Notes under the pieces: generated by a model
The model's input: the letters and a program-made list of their open reading frames with translations, nothing else
Told to the model about the DNA's origin: nothing
Database searches by the model: none
Assembly (NCBI RefSeq): GCF_017876755.1
Contig: NZ_JAGIOO010000001.1
Location: 1,984,001 to 2,048,000, forward strand
DNA: 64,000 nucleotides
From: Crossiella equi
Lineage (GTDB): Bacteria > Actinomycetota > Actinomycetes > Mycobacteriales > Pseudonocardiaceae
Direction of reading: 5' to 3'
Position numbers and translations under genes: made by a program
In this document: positions 1 to 8,491 of the stretch, piece by piece
How positions within the stretch are numbered: position 1 is the first letter of the stretch
How the letters are laid out: every line of letters starts with the position of its first letter

Positions 1-1791
1 GATGGTCAGCCCGCTCGGCGAGGCCTGGCTGGTGGACCAGGTCTTCTTCGGTGGCACGGTGCCCGAGCAGGAGCCGCTGGTGCCCTCGCAGCCCGGCCAG
101 CCGTAGTTGCCGCCCTTGGTGATCAGGTTGACCTCGTCCTGGCTGGAGTTGCCGAACTCCGAGGCCCACAGGCGGCCCTGGGAGTCGAAGTCCAGGCCCT
201 GCACGTTGCGGTGCCCGTAGCTCCAGATCGCCTTGCCCGGGAACGGGTTGTCCGCCGGGATGGTGCCGTCCGGGTTGAGCCGCAGCACCTTGCCCGCGTT
301 GTTGTTGAGGTTCTGCGCGTTGGCACCGTTCTGCGCGTCACCGGTGGAGACGAACAGGTGCCTGCCGTCCGGGCTGAAGCGCAGGCGGCCGCCGTTGTGG
401 AACCGGCTCTTCGGCGTGCCGGACAACAGCGTCTGCCAACCGGAGAGCGTGTTCCCGGTCAGCTTGGCCCGCACGAGCTGGTTGCCCGATCCGGCCGTGT
501 GGTAGACGTAGACGTGGTTGTCGGAGGCGAAGTTCGGCGAGACCTCCACACCGAGCACCCCGCCCTCGCCGCCGGTGCTCTGCGCGCCGGGCACCTGGCC
601 CAGCACGGTCTTCTGCCCGCTGGGCGAGACCCGCAGGAGGGTGAACGACTCGCGCTCGCTGACCACCGCGTCCCCGCCGGGCAGGAACGCCAGGCCCCAC
701 GGCACGTCCAGGCCACCGGCGATCTGGGTGACCGCGCCCGGCTCCGGCACCCCGCTCGGACCGCTCGTCCCCGTGGTCACGGTGATCTCGTTCGACAGCT
801 CCGAGCGGTTGCCCGCCGCGTCCCGCGCCCGCACGCGGAAGGTGTAGGCCTTGTCCGGGGTCAGCCCGGCCGCGGTGTGCGTGGTGGTGCCCCCGTCCGC
901 GGTCCCGGTCTGCACGCCGTCGGTGAGGATCTCGTAGCCGGTGACCTTGACGTTGTCGGTGGAGGGGTGCCACGCCAGGTCCACGCTGGCCTCGGTCTTG
1001 CCGGGCGAGCGCAGCGCACCGGGCGCGGTGGGCTTCTCGTTGTCCGGCGGCGCCGGGTCGGTGCGGATGGGTACCGCGTTGGAGGCCTGCGAGACGTTGC
1101 CCGCGGCGTCCTTGGCGAAGACCGTCCAGTCGTAGGTGGTGTCCGGCTCCAGGCCCTCCACCGTGGCGGCCAGCACCGCGCCGACGCTCTTCATCAGCTG
1201 GCCGTGCTGGTAGATGTCGTAGCCGGTGACCCCCACGTTGTCGCTGGCCGGGTCCCAGGCCAGCGAGGTGCTGGTGGCGGTCTTGCCGGTGCCGCGCAGG
1301 TTCGACGGCGGGGTCGGGGCCTGGCTGTCGGCGCTCAGGACTGCCAGGCGGTCGACGTTCGGACCGCCGTCGGCGGTCACCGCGGTGGCCCGGACCTTGT
1401 TCGCCCCCGCCTTGAGCGTGGCGGTGACCTGCTTGGTGGTCCAGGCGGTCCACGCGCCGGTGCCGCCGAAGGCCAGGTCGTCGGCCACGACCGCGCCGTC
1501 CACGGCGAGGTCCATGTTCCGGGTGGCCGCGGTGCCGTTGGCGTAGCGGAAGGTCAGGGTGTGCGTGCCCGCGGTGGCGGCGGTGACCGTCCACTCGACG
1601 TAGCCGCCCACGGCGTTGGCGTAGTTGACGAAGCCCCGCCCGGAGAACCCGGCGTGGTTGGACTCCACCACGCCCTGGGAGACGGTGGCGTCCTCGGCCT
1701 CGTAGTCGGTGGGCGCGGCGTGCCCGGTCGCGCTCAGGGATGCGGTGGCGAGTGCCGCGGCGAGCAGGGCCACGGCTGTTCTTCGACCCAC
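1..1791 (-). CDS. Secreted PQQ-type glucose/sorbosone dehydrogenase with CBM and two FN3 domains (3' end outside window)
   Basis: Probably an extracellular carbohydrate oxidase with a quinone cofactor. The start is GTG at 1791, with GAGGT five bases upstream. Residues 1-27 form a signal peptide ending in an Ala-rich stretch. Residues ~30-150 look like a CBM6/CBM35 module (starts YEAEDATVSQG). Two fibronectin type III domains follow (~160-345), each with the DNVxVTGY repeat. From ~355 comes the beta-propeller of sugar dehydrogenases, with RFHNGGRLRFSPDG and GGNYGWPGCEG. The reading frame is open at base 1, so at least 597 codons lie in the window. The gene is divergent from an AcnR-like regulator, with no obvious functional link. 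Family assignment is firm; the substrate and the cofactor (PQQ versus another quinone) are inferred. Confidence 0.88.
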   Translation of the reverse strand, partial: MGRRTAVALLAAALATASLSATGHAAPTDYEAEDATVSQGVVESNHAGFSGRGFVNYANAVGGYVEWTVTAATAGTHTLTFRYANGTAATRNMDLAVDGAVVADDLAFGGTGAWTAWTTKQVTATLKAGANKVRATAVTADGGPNVDRLAVLSADSQAPTPPSNLRGTGKTATSTSLAWDPASDNVGVTGYDIYQHGQLMKSVGAVLAATVEGLEPDTTYDWTVFAKDAAGNVSQASNAVPIRTDPAPPDNEKPTAPGALRSPGKTEASVDLAWHPSTDNVKVTGYEILTDGVQTGTADGGTTTHTAAGLTPDKAYTFRVRARDAAGNRSELSNEITVTTGTSGPSGVPEPGAVTQIAGGLDVPWGLAFLPGGDAVVSERESFTLLRVSPSGQKTVLGQVPGAQSTGGEGGVLGVEVSPNFASDNHVYVYHTAGSGNQLVRAKLTGNTLSGWQTLLSGTPKSRFHNGGRLRFSPDGRHLFVSTGDAQNGANAQNLNNNAGKVLRLNPDGTIPADNPFPGKAIWSYGHRNVQGLDFDSQGRLWASEFGNSSQDEVNLITKGGNYGWPGCEGTSGSCSGTVPPKKTWSTSQASPSGLTI

Positions 1792-1950
1792 TGGGTACCT
1801 CACACAGCTTGCGGAAGTTGTCGGCAGGTGGCGGCGGACGTTCCCCGAGCTGGCGGACTCGACAGGTGTGGCGAGTAACAGGACAGAAAAGTAAAGAAAG
1901 TTACCTATGTGGTCAAGGGTCGAAGGTCGGGACCACCCGGGACTGTGAAG

Positions 1951-1960
1951 TACGTACGTA
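1951..1960. promoter_or_regulatory. Palindrome TACGTACGTA upstream of the acnR-like gene
   Basis: A perfect 10-base palindrome lies in the 209-base divergent intergenic region, 40 bases before the GTG of the TetR gene. Members of the AcnR group often regulate themselves, so an autoregulatory operator is possible. I see no close match to a published AcnR site and infer function only from position. Confidence 0.3.
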
Positions 1961-2000
1961 CGGTTTGCACCGGGCCAGTGCGGACTGTCACGATCACCCT

Positions 2001-2600
2001 GTGCCACGGGTAAGCCAGGACCACCTCGACGCGCGCCGCCGCCAGATCCTCGACGGCGCGCGGAGCTGCTTCGCCCGGTACGGCTACGAGGGTGCCACGG
2101 TCCGGCGCCTGGAAGAAGCCACCCAGCTCTCGCGGGGCGCGATCTTCCACCACTTCCGGGACAAGGAGTCGCTGTTCCTGGCCCTGGCCGAGGACGACGC
2201 GCACCGGATGGCCCAGGTGGTGGCCGAACAGGGCCTGGTCCAGGTCATGCGCGAGCTGCTCAAGCACGAGTCGCACACCAGCGGCGAGGAGCACCCGGCG
2301 GACTGGCTGGGCACCCGCCTGGAGGTCTCCCGGCGGCTGCGCACCGACCCGGACTTCCGGGCCCGCTGGGCCGAGCGCTCCGAGGCGCTGACCGCGGCCA
2401 CCCGGGCCCGCCTGCAACGCCAGCGCGAGGCGGGCAACCTGCGCGACGACGTGGACGTGGACGTGCTCACCGGCTTCCTGGAGCTGGTCCTGGAGGGCCT
2501 GGTCTCGCACCTGGCCATGGGCCTACCCGCCGACGACCTGGACCCGGTGCTGGACCTGGTCGAGGAGACGGTGCGGCGCCACCGGCGCACGCTGCCGTAG
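2001..2600 (+). CDS. acnR: TetR-family regulator of the AcnR (aconitase repressor) type
   Basis: A 199-residue repressor. The N-terminal helix-turn-helix (residues ~8-55) contains ARYGYEGATVRRLEEAT and LSRGAIFHHFRDKESLFLAL. This is the signature of the AcnR group (Corynebacterium glutamicum AcnR, Mycobacterium tuberculosis Rv1474c), which represses aconitase. The GTG at 2001 is chosen because the conserved N-terminus (VPRVSQDHLDARR) starts there; no strong ribosome site precedes it, so the transcript may be leaderless. In most actinomycetes the gene lies close behind acnA. Here the upstream neighbour is an unrelated divergent gene and an insertion sequence begins four bases after the stop codon. 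Effector and target are inferred from family membership. Confidence 0.8.
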   Translation: MPRVSQDHLDARRRQILDGARSCFARYGYEGATVRRLEEATQLSRGAIFHHFRDKESLFLALAEDDAHRMAQVVAEQGLVQVMRELLKHESHTSGEEHPADWLGTRLEVSRRLRTDPDFRARWAERSEALTAATRARLQRQREAGNLRDDVDVDVLTGFLELVLEGLVSHLAMGLPADDLDPVLDLVEETVRRHRRTLP

Positions 2601-2603
2601 CGG

Positions 2604-3601
2604 CTAGATGATTGATCGCGTGAAGTTGGTGTTAGTGATCGAAGGCGGTCAGTGCTCGTTTGCTGGTCACGCCGATGGTCCAGTTGTGCCAGATGCCTGC
2701 GGACATAGCCAGTAGGCGCTGCGCGATGCGGGTGAACACGCCGTGAGGGGTGCGTGCACCGTGTCGTTCAAGGTCAAGCTGGCCCTTCAGGGTCTGGTTG
2801 ACCGACTCGATCCACTGGCGAACGCCGCCGAGATCACCGTGGCGGAACGGTTCGTTCTTGCGATCTGGTCGCAGCAGCCAAAGTCCCATCTCACGGGTGA
2901 GCCCCTCGAAGTCCCGGCCGGCGAAGCCCTTGTCGGCGAGCAGGACCTGGCCGTCGCGCAGGAGGTGCTGGTTGTGCCCGAGCAGGGCGCCCAGTACCTC
3001 GCGTTCGCCGATCTTGGGGTTGGCCAGGCACCACATGGCCGGCATGCCGTCCCCGGAGCACACCAGATACAGCTTCAGTCCCCAGTACCAGCGGGAATGG
3101 GACCGGCAGTAGCCGTATCCGGCATGTCCTGCCAGGTCGGAACGCTTGACCGTCTCGCGTGACATGCCGCAGGGCACCGGGGTCGCGTCGGTGATCCACA
3201 GATCGTCGAACCAGGATGGGCAGGAGATGGCCAGGGTGCGGATCGTCTTGCACAGTAGGGGGCGGGCCTTCTTCAGCCGGACGTGATAGCCCGACTGGTG
3301 GGGCATGGCCGGGAACATCGCGTGCAACTCGGTGTTGGTGTGCACGTGCCGGACCCAGCGTCGTTCGTTGTGAAAGCCCAGCAGTGCCTGGGCCACGGCC
3401 AAGCAGATCAGTTCGCTGTCGGTGAGCCGGGGACGGCGTCCCCGGCCAGTGCGGGGCGGTACCACGCGGTCGTCGATCAACACGTAAAGTGCGGTGAGGA
3501 GGGTGTTCAGGTCGTTGCTCACAACTCGATCTTGAACACCCTCCGTCCACGTCTGTGGCCGGGGGCTACTTCACCCAAGCTTCACGCGATCAATCATCTA
3601 G
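2604..3601. mobile_element. IS982-family insertion sequence, copy 1
   Basis: A 998-base element bounded by perfect 22-base inverted repeats (2604-2625 and 3580-3601), each starting with CTAG at the outer edge. Because CTAG is palindromic and flanks both ends of both copies, it may be part of the terminal repeat or a 4-base target duplication; the core would then be 2608-3597. No other direct repeat is evident in the flanks. It carries one transposase on the minus strand. A second copy, apparently identical at both ends and in the protein, lies inverted at 17626-18623. The right end supplies the stop codon of the neighbouring GntR gene. Confidence 0.93.
2632..3522 (-). CDS. IS982-family transposase
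   Basis: A 296-residue DDE-type transposase. Recognisable features are the N-terminal block RLTDSELICLAVAQALLG, the first catalytic Asp in WITDATPVPCGMSRETVKRS, the GYGYCRSHSRWYWGLKLYLV stretch, the second Asp in LLADKGFAGRDF, and the final Glu in RQWIESVNQTLKGQLDLERH. The frame is intact and at family length, so the element is probably functional. The start is GTG at 3522. The protein is identical to the one from copy 2. Confidence 0.93.
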   Translation of the reverse strand: MSNDLNTLLTALYVLIDDRVVPPRTGRGRRPRLTDSELICLAVAQALLGFHNERRWVRHVHTNTELHAMFPAMPHQSGYHVRLKKARPLLCKTIRTLAISCPSWFDDLWITDATPVPCGMSRETVKRSDLAGHAGYGYCRSHSRWYWGLKLYLVCSGDGMPAMWCLANPKIGEREVLGALLGHNQHLLRDGQVLLADKGFAGRDFEGLTREMGLWLLRPDRKNEPFRHGDLGGVRQWIESVNQTLKGQLDLERHGARTPHGVFTRIAQRLLAMSAGIWHNWTIGVTSKRALTAFDH

Positions 3602-4299
3602 CCGTGGCCCTTGGCCAGCAGCTCCCCCAGTGCCACCCGGGTGCGGCGCACGTGCTGGCGGGCCAGCTCCGCGGCCAGCCCGGCGTCCCGGTTGCGGATG
3701 GCCACCACCATGGCCTGGTGCTCGGCGATGGAGTCCGCGCCCCGGTCCGGGGCCACCGCGGCGAAGTAGAAGCGCACCCGCTTGGCCAGGCCCGCCCGGA
3801 TGCCCGCCAGCACCTGGTTGTGCGCGCAGCCCGCGATGAGGGCGTGGAACTGCTCGTTGAGCTTGGGCAGCCGCTCGCCCTCCTCGCAGTCCACCGCCTC
3901 CCGGCCCGCCTCGACCAGCTCCTGCAGCCGGGCCAGCTGCTCGTCGGTGCGGCGCAGCGCGGCCTTGGCGGTGATCTCGCCCTCCAGCACGGTGCGCGCC
4001 TCGAACAGCTCGGCCAGCTCCTCCGGGGACCAGGACCGCACCCGGGCGCCGTCGCGGCCCTGGGTCACGACCCAGCCCGCGATGTCCAGGGCCCGGAGGG
4101 TTTCGCGGACCGGGATCAGGCTCACCCCGAAGTGGCGGGCCAGTTCGTCCGGGTCCAGCCGCTGGCCCGGTGCCAGGGTGCCGTCCAGGATGGCCTCCTC
4201 CAGCAACCGGTACAGCTGGCTGCCTCGGGTGCTCGGTTCGCCGAGCCCGGGAAGCGCGGTCACCGTGGCCGTCGGCGTCTCGTCGCTCGGCCTGGGCAC
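3598..4299 (-). CDS. GntR-family (FCD) transcriptional regulator ending at the IS junction
   Basis: A winged-helix regulator with N-terminal GntR domain (LARHFGVSLIPVRETLRALDI) and a C-terminal FCD ligand-binding domain whose metal-binding His residues fall in EQFHALIAGC and AEHQAMVVAIRNRD. The start is GTG at 4299, because AGGAGG lies six bases upstream at 4311-4306; an ATG at 4320 precedes the ribosome site and is rejected. The product is 233 residues, typical for the family. The TAG stop (3600-3598) lies inside the terminal repeat of the IS, so the original C-terminus may have been slightly changed. It is divergent from tauE, 80 bases apart, and may control it. Confidence 0.85.
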   Translation of the reverse strand: MPRPSDETPTATVTALPGLGEPSTRGSQLYRLLEEAILDGTLAPGQRLDPDELARHFGVSLIPVRETLRALDIAGWVVTQGRDGARVRSWSPEELAELFEARTVLEGEITAKAALRRTDEQLARLQELVEAGREAVDCEEGERLPKLNEQFHALIAGCAHNQVLAGIRAGLAKRVRFYFAAVAPDRGADSIAEHQAMVVAIRNRDAGLAAELARQHVRRTRVALGELLAKGHG

Positions 4300-4379
4300 G
4301 ATCGGCCTCCTAGTTGCCATATCAACAAACGGCTGTATTTACTGTATCCAGTTCCGCCGCCGCCAAAACGAGGTACCGC
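4300..4379. promoter_or_regulatory. Divergent gntR/tauE promoter region with CTGTAT direct repeats
   Basis: The 80-base intergenic region holds CTGTAT at 4333-4338 and again at 4342-4347, in a locally AT-rich stretch. These may be a GntR operator or a -10 element for tauE. The tauE ribosome site (GAGG, about six bases before ATG 4380) is also here. Operator function is inferred from position only. Confidence 0.35.
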
Positions 4380-5174
4380 ATGCCCGACCGCCTGTCTCAG
4401 GTCCAGCACAGCCCGCCCCGCCAGGCACCGCTCACCCTGCTCGCCATCGGCCTGACCAGCGGTCTGCTGTCCGGGCTGTTCGGCGTTGGCGGCGGGGTGC
4501 TCATCGTGCCAGCTCTGGTGCTCCTGGCGGGTTTTGGTCAGAAACTCGCACACGGGACCTCGCTGGCCGCGGTGGTGCCCATCTCGGTCACCGGCGCCGC
4601 CGGGTACGCGCTGGCCGGGCAGGTCAACTGGCCGGTCGCGGGCCTGCTCGCGGCGGGCGCCATGGCGGGCGCGGTGGTGGGCACCTGGCTGCTGCACGTC
4701 CTGCCCGTCCGGTGGCTGCGCTACGGCTTCGCCGCGCTGCTGCTGCTCACCGCGGTGCGCCTGGGCCTGGAGACCCCGGAACGCCTGGTCGCCACCGACC
4801 TGGGATGGGGCGACACCCTGCTCATGCTCGGCCTGGGCGTGCTGGTGGGCACGCTGTCCGGGCTGTTCGGCGTGGGCGGCGGCATCGTCATGGTGCCCGC
4901 GATGATCCTGCTGTTCGGCTTCAGCGACGTGGTGGCCAAGGGCACCTCGCTGCTCGTGGTCATCCCCACCGGCATCATCGCCACCGTGCAGAACCTGCGC
5001 CGGGGCAACACCGACCTGCGCGCGGCCGGGCTGCTGGGCGTGGCGGGCATCGTCTCGGCCTACGCGGGCGTGCGGCTGGCCCTGCTGCTGCCGCCGCGGC
5101 TGTCGGTGCTGCTGTTCGCCGCGCTGCTGGCGTTCACCGCGTTCCGGATGGTGACCGCGAAGAAGGAGAGCTAG
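4380..5174 (+). CDS. TauE/SafE-family sulfite/sulfonate exporter-like permease
   Basis: An integral membrane protein of 264 residues with about eight hydrophobic segments. It shows the duplicated family motif LSGLFGVGGGVLIVPALVLL near residue 30 and LSGLFGVGGGIVMVPAMILL near residue 160, the internal repeat expected of TauE/TSUP transporters. These proteins move sulfite, sulfoacetate or other small organic anions; the substrate here is unknown. The start at 4380 follows GAGGTACCGC. A longer in-frame start at 4314 would add a non-conserved tail and overlap the regulator's promoter. Divergent from the FCD regulator, which is its likely controller. Confidence 0.85.
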   Translation: MPDRLSQVQHSPPRQAPLTLLAIGLTSGLLSGLFGVGGGVLIVPALVLLAGFGQKLAHGTSLAAVVPISVTGAAGYALAGQVNWPVAGLLAAGAMAGAVVGTWLLHVLPVRWLRYGFAALLLLTAVRLGLETPERLVATDLGWGDTLLMLGLGVLVGTLSGLFGVGGGIVMVPAMILLFGFSDVVAKGTSLLVVIPTGIIATVQNLRRGNTDLRAAGLLGVAGIVSAYAGVRLALLLPPRLSVLLFAALLAFTAFRMVTAKKES

Positions 5175-5244
5175 CCGAACGGGGTATCAAGCCCCGCCGA
5201 CCGGCCGCTTGTCGCTACCCGTCGGTAACGAGAGAGTGGGCAAG

Positions 5245-6528
5245 ATGACCGTGCTCGGCCGTTCCAGGCAGCAGCTCACCTTCCTCGCCCACCGGGCCGC
5301 CCTGTGGGGCGCTGCCGCGTTCGGCGACCCGGGCGCGCGGCTGGTGCGGCGGAGCACCGAGGACCCCTACCCGCTGTACGAGGACATCCGCGCGCAGGCG
5401 CCGGTGGTGCGCAGCCGGATCGGGATCCACGCCTCCGCCTCCTACGCGGTGGCCGCCCGGGTGCTGCGCGACGACCGGTTCGGCATGCGCGACCCGCACG
5501 CGCCGGAACTCGTGCGTCCCGGCACCGAACCGGTGCACCCCATCGAGGACTCCTTCCTCATGATGGACCCGCCCGAGCACACCCGGCTGCGCCGCCTGGC
5601 CGCCCCGTACTTCACCGCGCGGGCCGTGCAGCGGCGCGCCGACCTGGTCGAACAGGTCGTGCGGACCTGCCTGGACGAGTTCGGCGACACCGAGCGCGTG
5701 GACCTGGTGCCGATGTTCGCCAACCGCGTGCCGGTGCAGGTCATCTGCGACCTGCTGGGCGTGCCCGAGCCGGAGCACGAGCGCTTCCGGGGCTGGGCCA
5801 ACCGGATCGCGCCCGCCTTCGACGGGGTCAACTCCGTCGGCGAGCACGAGCGGCTGCGCCGGGTGATGGTCGAGCTGCAGGAGTTCTTCACCGAGCTGAT
5901 CGCCTTCCGCCGCAGGCACCCGGCCGAGGACATCCTCAGCGGCCTGGTGCACGCCACCGTGGACGGCGAGTCGCTGAGCACCCACGAGCTGCTGGCCACC
6001 AGCGGGCTGCTGCTGCTCGCCGGGTTCGGCACCACGGTCAACCTCATCGGCAAGGGCGTACTGGGCGTGCTCACCCACCCGCAGGCTCGCTCGGGGCTGC
6101 TCCACGACCCGGGCCTGGCCTCGGCGGTGGTCGAGGAGACGCTGCGCTTCGACCCGCCGGTGCACCTCACCGCCCGCTTCGCCCACCAGGATGTGGACCT
6201 GGACGGCCACCTGGTGCGCCGGGGCGAGCAGCTCGTGCTGTCCCTGGCCGGGGCCAACCGGGACCCGGCGGTGTTCAGCCACCCGGACCAGTTCGACCCG
6301 TCGCGCCCGAACGCCCGCGACCACCTGGCCTTCTCCGGCGGCATCCACTTCTGCGTCGGCGCCGCCCTGGCCCGGATGGAGGCCGAGGTCGCCCTGCGCG
6401 CCCTGTTCCAGCGGCACCCGGACCTGGAGCTGGCCGGTCCGGTGCGCCGGGGTGACGGGCGCACGCTGCCCATGCTCACCAGCCTGCCGGTGCACTGCCC
6501 GCGCCCGGCCGCCAGCTCCGCGGCCTAG
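5245..6528 (+). CDS. Cytochrome P450
   Basis: A 427-residue bacterial class I P450 that needs separate ferredoxin partners, none of which is nearby. Visible motifs are the C-helix region MMDPPEHTRLRRLAAPYF, the I-helix LLAGFGTTVNLIG (Gly where the acidic Glu/Asp is usual), the K-helix EETLRFDPP (ExxR), and the haem loop FSGGIHFCVGAALARME with the cysteine ligand. ATG 5245 is preferred; in-frame starts upstream lack a ribosome site. It lies 70 bases after tauE on the same strand and ends before a bidirectional terminator. Substrate unknown: the region has no biosynthetic partners. Confidence 0.92.
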   Translation: MTVLGRSRQQLTFLAHRAALWGAAAFGDPGARLVRRSTEDPYPLYEDIRAQAPVVRSRIGIHASASYAVAARVLRDDRFGMRDPHAPELVRPGTEPVHPIEDSFLMMDPPEHTRLRRLAAPYFTARAVQRRADLVEQVVRTCLDEFGDTERVDLVPMFANRVPVQVICDLLGVPEPEHERFRGWANRIAPAFDGVNSVGEHERLRRVMVELQEFFTELIAFRRRHPAEDILSGLVHATVDGESLSTHELLATSGLLLLAGFGTTVNLIGKGVLGVLTHPQARSGLLHDPGLASAVVEETLRFDPPVHLTARFAHQDVDLDGHLVRRGEQLVLSLAGANRDPAVFSHPDQFDPSRPNARDHLAFSGGIHFCVGAALARMEAEVALRALFQRHPDLELAGPVRRGDGRTLPMLTSLPVHCPRPAASSAA

Positions 6529-6532
6529 ACGC

Positions 6533-6569
6533 GGACGGCCTCCCCCACTCTCGGTGAGGAAGGCCGTCC
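6533..6569. terminator. Bidirectional terminator between P450 and peptide transporter
   Basis: A perfect nine-base stem (GGACGGCCT at 6533-6541 with AGGCCGTCC at 6561-6569) and a 19-base loop lie between the convergent P450 and POT genes. Confidence 0.75.
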
Positions 6570-6585
6570 AGGAAGAGCCGCGTGC

Positions 6586-8064
6586 CTACTCCACGCCGCG
6601 CATGGCGGTGCGGATCTTGTTCGAGCCAACCCACAGCAGCACCGCGAACAGCACGGCCGCGCCGCCGAACATGCCGAAGTAGGCCTCGTCGGACCACACG
6701 CCGTACAGCGGCACCAGCTGCGCCGCGATGCCCAGGCCCGCCGCGGAGGACAGGAACCACAGGGCCATCATCTGGGAGGTGAAGGCCTTCGGGGCGACCT
6801 TGCTGGTGGCGGACAGGCCGACCGGGGAGAGCAGCAGCTCGCCGATGGTCTGCACGCCGTAGACGGCAAGCAGCCAGAGCGGGCTGACCTTGCCGAGCTC
6901 GTCACCGGCGTTTGCGGCCAGCACCAGCAGCAGGAACGAGACGCCGATGAGCACCATGGCCACCGCGAACTTGCGCGCGGTGGAGGGCTGGCGGCGGCCC
7001 AGCTTGACCCAGACGGTGGCCACGATCGGCGCGAACAGCAGCACGAAGACCGGGTTCACCGACTGGAACCACGAGGAGGGGAACTCCCAGCCGAAGACCG
7101 TGTTGCGGGTGCGCTCCTCGGCGTAGAGGGCGAGCACGTTCGCGGCCTGCTCGAAGATCATCCAGAACAGGGTGGCCGCGATGAACAGCGGGATGTAGGC
7201 CCGGACCCGGGACTTCTCGTCCGCGTCGGTCAGCGGGCTGCGCAGCATCAGCGTGAAGTACCAGACCGGCAGCGCGATGGAGAGGATGGTGACCGAGTTG
7301 ATCAGCAGGTTGGCGCTGAGCAGGTCGGTGGCGTACAGCACCGCGAGCACCACGACCAGGGCGGCCACGCCCAGGCCGATGCGGGTGTAGACCTTGGCCT
7401 TCTCGTCGTCGGAGAGCGGGTTGGGCGCCACCGCGGTCTGCGCGCCGAGGTTCTTGCGGAAAGCGATGTAGACGACGAGGCCGATGGCCATGCCGACCGC
7501 GGCCGCGCCGAAGCCCAGGTGCCAGTTGATCTTCTGGCCCAGCCAGCCCGCGATGGTGATTCCCGCGAAGCTGCCGAGGTTGATGCCCATGTAGAAGATG
7601 GAGAATCCGGCGTCGCGCCGGGTGTCGCCCTTCTCGTAAAGGCCACCGACCGCGGTGGAGATGTTCGGCTTGAGCAGCGAGGTGCCCGCGATCACCAGGA
7701 ACATGCCGACGAAGACCGGGCCGCCGCCGAGCGGGATCGCCATCGCGATGTGCCCGAGCATGATGATGGCCGCGCCGTAGAGCACCGAACGCTGCGCACC
7801 GAACAGGCGGTCCGCGACCCAGCCGCCCACCAGGCCGGACATGTAGATCAGCGAACCGTAGACCGACACGATCGAGGACGAGAGGCCCTTGTCGAGCCCG
7901 AGGCCGCCCTCCACGACCGCGCTGGACAGGAAGAGCACCAGGAGGACGCGCATCCCGTAATAGGAGAAGCGCTCCCACGCCTCCGTGAAGAACAGTGTGG
8001 CCAGCCCCGAAGGGTGGCCGAAGAAGCCGCGTTGCGGCGCCGCTTCGTTGACGGTCGCGCTCAC
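6586..8064 (-). CDS. POT/PTR-family proton-dependent oligopeptide transporter
   Basis: A 492-residue major-facilitator protein with 12-14 predicted membrane helices. It carries the POT signature EAWERFSYYGMR (ExxERFxYYG) near residue 28 and the second family motif around FSIFYMGINLGSFAGITIAG. It should take up di- and tripeptides with protons. The GTG start at 8064 follows AAGGA seven bases upstream. It is convergent with the P450 and divergent from a LacI-type regulator across a 427-base gap; regulation by that protein is possible but not shown. Confidence 0.92.
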   Translation of the reverse strand: MSATVNEAAPQRGFFGHPSGLATLFFTEAWERFSYYGMRVLLVLFLSSAVVEGGLGLDKGLSSSIVSVYGSLIYMSGLVGGWVADRLFGAQRSVLYGAAIIMLGHIAMAIPLGGGPVFVGMFLVIAGTSLLKPNISTAVGGLYEKGDTRRDAGFSIFYMGINLGSFAGITIAGWLGQKINWHLGFGAAAVGMAIGLVVYIAFRKNLGAQTAVAPNPLSDDEKAKVYTRIGLGVAALVVVLAVLYATDLLSANLLINSVTILSIALPVWYFTLMLRSPLTDADEKSRVRAYIPLFIAATLFWMIFEQAANVLALYAEERTRNTVFGWEFPSSWFQSVNPVFVLLFAPIVATVWVKLGRRQPSTARKFAVAMVLIGVSFLLLVLAANAGDELGKVSPLWLLAVYGVQTIGELLLSPVGLSATSKVAPKAFTSQMMALWFLSSAAGLGIAAQLVPLYGVWSDEAYFGMFGGAAVLFAVLLWVGSNKIRTAMRGVE

Positions 8065-8491
8065 GCCGTGGTCCTTCCCAACGTTCCGCTGCCCGGGTTC
8101 ACCGGACCTGTCAAGGGCGAAAGAGTACGCGCGTCCGATTTGGGCTCACAACGGGCTGTCTTTCACCGAATTAGGGGACACCCGATCCATTCGTGACCCA
8201 GGTCTCAACGTTCGCTCCGCGAGACATACCCAATATGGGAAAAGGCCAGGTAGCCAAGGCCCTTTGCGGAAAATCGGACATCAGCGGGAGTTGTCCCCAA
8301 AGGCCTCGCGAAGGCATCGGACTTCCGGAAGTGGTGCCACCAGGTCCCGCGCGCGGCCGTGCCGGGACCCGGTCGCGGCTACGGAACGGCAACGGATCAA
8401 CGGCGGACCAACACGCGATCGCCCCACCTGCCTCCCGAACCGACCAGTGACCGCTACTGTGCGTATCGAGAACAGCGGCGGAGGTGTGCAG
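8065..8491. other. 427-base divergent intergenic region
   Basis: This region lies between the peptide transporter and the LacI-type gene. I see no convincing coding frame. It holds the ribosome sites of both flanking genes and presumably their promoters, but I find no clear symmetric LacI operator. Confidence 0.5.
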
